A DNA stretch of 8,629 bases from Deltaproteobacteria bacterium (lineage in GTDB: Bacteria > Desulfobacterota > Desulfobacteria > Desulfobacterales > SURF-15). The position numbers and the translations under genes are program-made. The stretch spans positions 1 to 8,629 of the forward strand of contig JAHEHB010000225.1 in NCBI GenBank assembly GCA_024644775.1, given 5' to 3'. Each line of letters starts with the position of its first letter. Positions within the stretch are counted from its first letter, which is position 1. Positions 6,866-8,629 of the stretch are shown one piece after another. A model generated the notes under the pieces. That model did no database searches, was not told the origin of the DNA, and saw only the letters and a list, made by a program, of their open reading frames with translations.

Positions 6866-7654
6866 TTACTTATGGCATTTGAAACACGCGCCTTTTTCTG
6901 TCTGGACACTGGATCCTTTCTTTGTTTGTGTCGCAGTCGGAAAAGCCACGGCAACCATTTCTCTGAGTTGTCGAATCATGGATTTTTGAACATCTTCCTC
7001 AGTTTGGACGTAAACCATTTGTGCGTGGCATTTCGCGCAGTCGTCCATTTTCATTCGATCCCATGTATTTTTTTTGATGCCCGCGATGTTTTTTCCCCAA
7101 ATGTCCCTGCTGTATCCGGTCAGCCTATTTTGCTCGTAGGTTTTCGATTCGGTTGATTCGCCGATGGGGCCATGGCAGGTGGCGCATTCCATTTTCGCCA
7201 TTTTGACATGTGCCGAGTGGCTAAAGAATACGCACGGCGGTTGCTTAGAATAGATCAGCCAAGGAACCTCTCTTCCCGCAGCCACATATTGGGTGACAAA
7301 TTTCTTTTCATCCGGACTCACCCCGTTTACCTCTTCGTGACACTCGATGCATTGCGCAAGCTTCGGTACTCCCGAAAAGCTGCCGTCTTCCCGAAAATAA
7401 TGGCAACTTTCGCAACCCTCCTCGACAAGCTCCATATGAAGCGCATGATTAAAATTAATCGGTTGCTCTTTCTGGGAATAGAGAACTTTTGGAAAGACGA
7501 CCCAACCGACCACCAGGCTTGCGATGACTCCAAGGATAAAAAACAAAAGAATCGTACCACCCACCCCGTTTTCCTCTTTCACAGGGGCCATTCCATTTTC
7601 TTGTTCTGTTTTTTCTGCGGAGTCCTGATCTTGTTTTTCTTTTGATGTGTTCAT
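6866..7654 (-). CDS. qrcA: Menaquinone reductase QrcA, membrane-anchored multihaem cytochrome c
   Basis: Electron-entry subunit of Qrc: a periplasmic c-type cytochrome that accepts electrons from type I cytochrome c3. From the ATG at 7654 it has 262 residues: a polar, Glu/Lys-rich N-terminus, one membrane anchor at about 33-55 (ILLFFILGVIASLVVGWVVF), then the haem region. Five CXXCH sites are seen, beginning at C81, C102, C157, C206 and C257. FNHALH (68-73) and FFSHSAH (143-149) look like distal-ligand segments. Published QrcA is hexahaem, so one site seems missing or non-canonical; C141 in PPCVFFSH is the only extra Cys in the periplasmic part. An in-frame ATG at 7729 would add 25 residues, but that extension reads through the 15-bp tandem repeat, lacks a good ribosome site and lies upstream of one promoter candidate. 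The chosen start has GGGG five bases upstream. qrcB follows after 22 bases. Confidence 0.92.
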   Translation of the reverse strand: MNTSKEKQDQDSAEKTEQENGMAPVKEENGVGGTILLFFILGVIASLVVGWVVFPKVLYSQKEQPINFNHALHMELVEEGCESCHYFREDGSFSGVPKLAQCIECHEEVNGVSPDEKKFVTQYVAAGREVPWLIYSKQPPCVFFSHSAHVKMAKMECATCHGPIGESTESKTYEQNRLTGYSRDIWGKNIAGIKKNTWDRMKMDDCAKCHAQMVYVQTEEDVQKSMIRQLREMVAVAFPTATQTKKGSSVQTEKGACFKCHK

Positions 7655-7660
7655 GGAAAC

Positions 7661-7690
7661 CCCGTATAACGTGTGCCCGTATAATGTGTG
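7661..7690 (-). repeat. 15-bp tandem repeat just upstream of qrcA
   Basis: Two abutting 15-mers, CCCGTATAACGTGTG (7661-7675) and CCCGTATAATGTGTG (7676-7690) on the plus strand, differ at one base. They lie 6 to 36 bases before the qrcA ATG and contain TATA-like cores and GTGTG ends. They could be paired operator half-sites or a recent duplication of a leader segment. The repeat is seen; a regulatory role is inference. Confidence 0.8.
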
Positions 7691-7712
7691 ATTGATGCGT
7701 AACGTCTCGGTA

Positions 7713-7718
7713 ATTATA
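7713..7718 (-). promoter_or_regulatory. Second candidate -10 box upstream of qrcA
   Basis: A perfect TATAAT on the minus strand. Transcription from it would begin near 7706, about 52 bases before the qrcA ATG at 7654. No convincing -35 is seen at 16-18 bases spacing, and it is not an extended -10, so it would need an activator if used at all. Confidence 0.35.
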
Positions 7719-7730
7719 CAACATTCCATT

Positions 7731-7753
7731 GGGGACAGAGCCCCCGATTCTGT
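7731..7753. other. Two mutually exclusive small hairpins with a GGGGACAG motif
   Basis: GGGGACAGAGCCCC (7731-7744) can fold as a four-pair GC stem with a six-base loop, while ACAGA (7735-7739) can instead pair with TCTGT (7749-7753). The two overlap, so only one can form. They lie in the putative qrc leader between the two promoter candidates. The motif resembles REP-type palindromes; it may be a relic of such an element or chance. Confidence 0.35.
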
Positions 7754-7773
7754 ACTGAAAGTTTAAGAACGTA

Positions 7774-7802
7774 CATATATCGATGGATTATTTTAGTGTC
7801 AA
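7774..7802 (-). promoter_or_regulatory. Candidate sigma70-type promoter for the qrc operon
   Basis: On the minus strand, a perfect TTGACA -35 (7797-7802) and TATATG -10 (7774-7779, four of six consensus bases) are separated by exactly 17 bases in an AT-rich stretch. It begins eight bases after the ccsB stop and points to qrcA. Predicted start near 7767 gives a leader of about 113 bases that includes the hairpins and the 15-bp repeat. No terminator is seen after ccsB, so read-through from ccsB is also possible. Confidence 0.6.
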
Positions 7803-7809
7803 GGGAAAA

Positions 7810-8629
7810 TCATAAACCCGATGAGCCGTAGCTGTGCAACCCGGGCAGGTAATTTACGCCAAAATACGTGAACAATACCGCTATAAACCCGACGACGGAA
7901 AGAAAGGCAATGCGTTTGCCGTTCCAGCCGCGCATCAACCGGGCGTGCAGAAGGGTCGCGTACACAAACCAAGTAATTAAGGACCACGTTTCCTTGGGAT
8001 CCCAGCCCCAATATCGACCCCATGCCGAATTTGCCCAAACCGCTCCGGTAATGATACCGACAGAGAGGAACAGAAATCCGAACATAACCAACTGGTGGGT
8101 CAGTTCATCCAACACATCGTTATCCGGAAGTCGACTCAACAAGTGGCTTTTATCCTGGGTATCCGTCTTCTTAATCAGAAACATGAGACTGAAGCCGAAT
8201 GCGATGGCAAACGCGGCATATCCGATAAAGCAGGCGATCACATGTGCGATCAGCCAATTGCTCTTCAAAGCCGGGATCAATGGCTGGATGCGGTCACTGA
8301 TATTGGGTGACAAAGAGGCATAGGTAATCGCAAAAAATGCAATGGGTGTGATAAATGCACCGGTGATTCGATTATTCGTTTTATATTCGAGCACGAGGTA
8401 AATAACTGCAATGGCAAACGTAAAAAAAATCAGCGACTCATAGAGATTTGAAAGCGGGGCATGGCCGATTCCCATTTGATAGGATTCTATCCATCGCAGC
8501 AGGATTCCCGCCAAATTACCGGTTACACCGAACCACGCGGTGCCGGTGGCCAATTTGCCTGCGGTTATGTTTTTAAATATCCATGAAAAAAGATACAAAA
8601 ACGCCGCACCTCCATAAATAAAGGTGGTA
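7810..8629 (-). CDS. ccsB: Cytochrome c biogenesis protein CcsB (partial, 5' end beyond window)
   Basis: Polytopic membrane protein of the system II (Ccs) cytochrome c maturation pathway, which carries haem to the periplasm and presents it to CXXCH sites. The frame is open to the right edge: upstream of a TTG at 8598 it reads TTFIYGGAAFLYLFSWIFKN, which continues the usual first transmembrane helix. The TTG is therefore an internal Leu, and probably only about 10-15 residues are missing. Seen: several hydrophobic spans; the WWD signature WGRYWGWDPKETW that binds haem near the periplasmic face; and candidate haem-ligand histidines in IGHAPLSNLYES, WLIAHVIACF and LLHARLMRGW. Length and motifs match CcsB/ResC-type proteins. 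It lies directly upstream of the qrc cluster, whose QrcA needs covalent haem. Its promoter and partner (a ResB-like protein) are outside the window. Confidence 0.92.
   Translation of the reverse strand, partial: TTFIYGGAAFLYLFSWIFKNITAGKLATGTAWFGVTGNLAGILLRWIESYQMGIGHAPLSNLYESLIFFTFAIAVIYLVLEYKTNNRITGAFITPIAFFAITYASLSPNISDRIQPLIPALKSNWLIAHVIACFIGYAAFAIAFGFSLMFLIKKTDTQDKSHLLSRLPDNDVLDELTHQLVMFGFLFLSVGIITGAVWANSAWGRYWGWDPKETWSLITWFVYATLLHARLMRGWNGKRIAFLSVVGFIAVLFTYFGVNYLPGLHSYGSSGL

Noticed and set aside
7655..7729. A 25-residue N-terminal extension of QrcA from the ATG at 7729.
   Set aside because: It encodes a repeat (HTLYGHTLYG) produced by the DNA tandem repeat, has no properly spaced ribosome site, and would put unexplained residues before the anchor. 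It is not fully excluded.
8596..8598. TTG at 8598 as the ccsB start.
   Set aside because: The frame continues upstream to the window edge with a typical CcsB first helix, so the gene is partial and the TTG is internal.
1..8629. tRNA or rRNA genes, CRISPR arrays, insertion sequences, attachment sites and replication origins.
   Set aside because: No cloverleaf, spaced repeat array, transposase frame with terminal repeats or DnaA-box cluster was seen by eye. Gene-free stretches are short.

Overview
The window reads as chromosome of a sulfate-reducing Desulfobacterota, probably a relative of Desulfobacterales/Desulfosarcina. The reason is a complete, uninterrupted set of genes for Qrc (the periplasmic type I cytochrome c3:menaquinone reductase), which is characteristic of sulfate reducers that use periplasmic hydrogenases and formate dehydrogenases. 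Placement below the phylum is inference. Every supported gene lies on the minus strand, so transcription runs from high to low coordinates. Genes are tightly packed and no gap exceeds about 160 bases.

Layout in transcription order: (1) ccsB, a system II cytochrome c maturation protein, cut at its 5' end by the right window edge. (2) A roughly 155-base intergenic region with a good sigma70-type promoter, a second -10-like box, small alternative hairpins and a 15-bp tandem repeat. (3) qrcA (membrane-anchored multihaem cytochrome c), qrcB (Tat-exported molybdopterin-oxidoreductase-like subunit), qrcC (four-cluster ferredoxin-like subunit) and qrcD (NrfD-type membrane subunit). (4) A 52-residue single-span membrane protein gene, 22 bases after qrcD and with a perfect Shine-Dalgarno. 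(5) A long hairpin, then murA (peptidoglycan synthesis). (6) The first 303 codons of comEC (DNA-uptake channel), which run off the left edge as one open frame.

How they work together: CcsB helps attach haem to exported c-type cytochromes, a class that includes QrcA. QrcA takes electrons from the periplasmic cytochrome c3 pool. They pass through the Fe-S clusters of QrcB/QrcC to menaquinone at QrcD. In the known complex this step is electrogenic and links H2/formate oxidation to the membrane enzymes feeding sulfate reduction. QrcB here lacks the Cys, Sec or Ser expected to bind Mo, which fits an electron-transfer rather than catalytic role. murA and comEC follow on the same strand and may share transcription, with a hairpin between them and the energy genes.

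The least explained items are the 52-residue protein, the G10 tract inside qrcB, five rather than six CXXCH motifs in QrcA, and the repeat-rich qrcA leader. I see no mobile element, CRISPR array, tRNA or rRNA. The window is mainly a known energy-conserving complex with a possible unrecognised small subunit, not a wholly new system.
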